DNA from: an uncultured Mediterraneibacter sp.
GTDB taxonomy: Bacteria; Bacillota; Clostridia; Lachnospirales; Lachnospiraceae
Assembly: GCF_934309415.1 (NCBI RefSeq)
Contig: NZ_CAKRDI010000002.1
Coordinates: forward strand, 62,001-126,000
Length of the DNA stretch: 64,000 bases
Direction: 5' to 3'
The position numbers were made by a program, and so were the translations under genes. Within the stretch, counting starts at the first letter, position 1. Each line of letters starts with the position of its first letter. The notes under the pieces are model-generated. The model did not search any database and was not told the DNA's origin. It saw only the letters and a program-made list of their open reading frames with translations. Shown here piece after piece: positions 63,733 to 64,000 of this stretch.

Positions 63733-63764
63733 AAAATCCTGAAAACAAACGTTTTCAGGATTTT
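63733..63764. terminator. Bidirectional terminator
   Basis: AAAATCCTGAAAAC, loop AAAC, GTTTTCAGGATTTT between the dehydrogenase gene and the leftward tRNA genes. Confidence 0.85.
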
Positions 63765-63768
63765 CTAG

Positions 63769-63840
63769 AGGCGCAGACCGGATTTGAACCGGTGCATCAG
63801 GGTGTTGCAGACCCACGCCTTACCGCTTGGCTACTGCGCC
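63769..63840 (-). tRNA. tRNA-Cys (GCA)
   Basis: A 72-base cloverleaf on the minus strand: acceptor GGCGCAG/CTGCGCC, T-loop GGTTCAAATCC, anticodon GCA in loop TCTGCAACA, discriminator U. CCA is not encoded. Confidence 0.95.
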
Positions 63841-63884
63841 ACAATTTAAAATTGTAATTTACATGTCGCTTTGCTTCATGTAAG

Positions 63885-63956
63885 TGACCCCGACGGGAAT
63901 CGAACCCGTGTTACCGCCGTGAAAGGGCGATGTCTTAACCGCTTGACCACGGGGCC
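63885..63956 (-). tRNA. tRNA-Glu (UUC)
   Basis: A 72-base cloverleaf on the minus strand: acceptor GGCCCCG/CGGGGTC, anticodon TTC in CCCTTTCACGG, T-loop GGTTCGATTCC, discriminator A. CCA is not encoded. 44 bp upstream of tRNA-Cys in the same direction. Confidence 0.95.
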
Positions 63957-64000
63957 ATAATCAGTCATTCGTCTTGCGTGACCGTTTTATATATTATCAT

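Overview
The window looks like the chromosome of a low-GC, Gram-positive, anaerobic, spore-forming gut bacterium of the Lachnospiraceae type. Evidence: glycyl-radical fermentation enzymes, several iron-type alcohol dehydrogenases, sporulation genes (yabP, yabQ, a spoIIE-type phosphatase, a CotS-like protein) next to divIC-tilS-hpt-ftsH in the order known from Bacillota, glgC/glgD as a pair, strong AGGAGG-type ribosome binding sites and some TTG/GTG starts. The species cannot be fixed from the sequence alone.

Region 1 (1-3.9 kb): the end of an Rpn-type nuclease gene, a MITE-like repeat, ribosomal protein L25, phosphopentomutase and a TRIC-type channel. Region 2 (3.9-23.5 kb) is the highlight: a leftward gene set for sulfoquinovose (SQ) or its glyceride. 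It holds a transaldolase of the sulfo-TAL type, a sulfolactaldehyde-reductase-like enzyme, a DUF4867 protein, a sodium symporter, a GH31 enzyme carrying all four sulfoquinovose-binding residues known from YihQ, a TauE-type exporter, a glycerol-dehydrogenase-like enzyme, a dihydroxyacetone kinase and a fucose-isomerase-like enzyme. These are followed by a ROK and a LuxR-type regulator and then a glycyl radical enzyme, its activase and an iron alcohol dehydrogenase. Read together, they can hydrolyse SQ-glycerol, feed glycerol in as DHAP, cleave sulfofructose by transaldolase, reduce sulfolactaldehyde to DHPS, and perhaps process DHPS further by radical chemistry. Two matching palindromes flank the promoter of the first gene.

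Region 3 (23.6-36.4 kb): a type I toxin-antitoxin locus with two near-perfect opposing promoters, a MATE pump, a phosphopantetheinyl transferase overlapping an alcohol dehydrogenase with a charged tail, an M20 peptidase, glgC-glgD, coaBC-coaX, a small helical protein and a DnaQ-type exonuclease. Region 4 (36.5-42.3 kb): a Dlt-like envelope-tailoring operon (adenylation enzyme, carrier protein, MBOAT acyltransferase, SGNH protein) with an extra fold-type III PLP decarboxylase. Region 5 (42.5-64 kb): an oxidoreductase, a GH13 glycosidase, the ftsH-hpt-tilS-spoIIE-divIC-yabQ-yabP-rqcP-hup block, a CotS-like protein, cca, a Na/Pi transporter, asnS, a divergent guanylate kinase, a Crp/Fnr regulator, another alcohol dehydrogenase and two tRNAs (Cys, Glu).

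Throughout, intergenic gaps carry copies of a palindromic repeat in a 143-144 bp full form and a 33 bp short form. Three copies have exact or near-exact 7-8 bp flanking duplications in the long form and one in the short form, so the family looks mobile. A second family has GAGYGTGTCTGAAAA ends bordered by TA.
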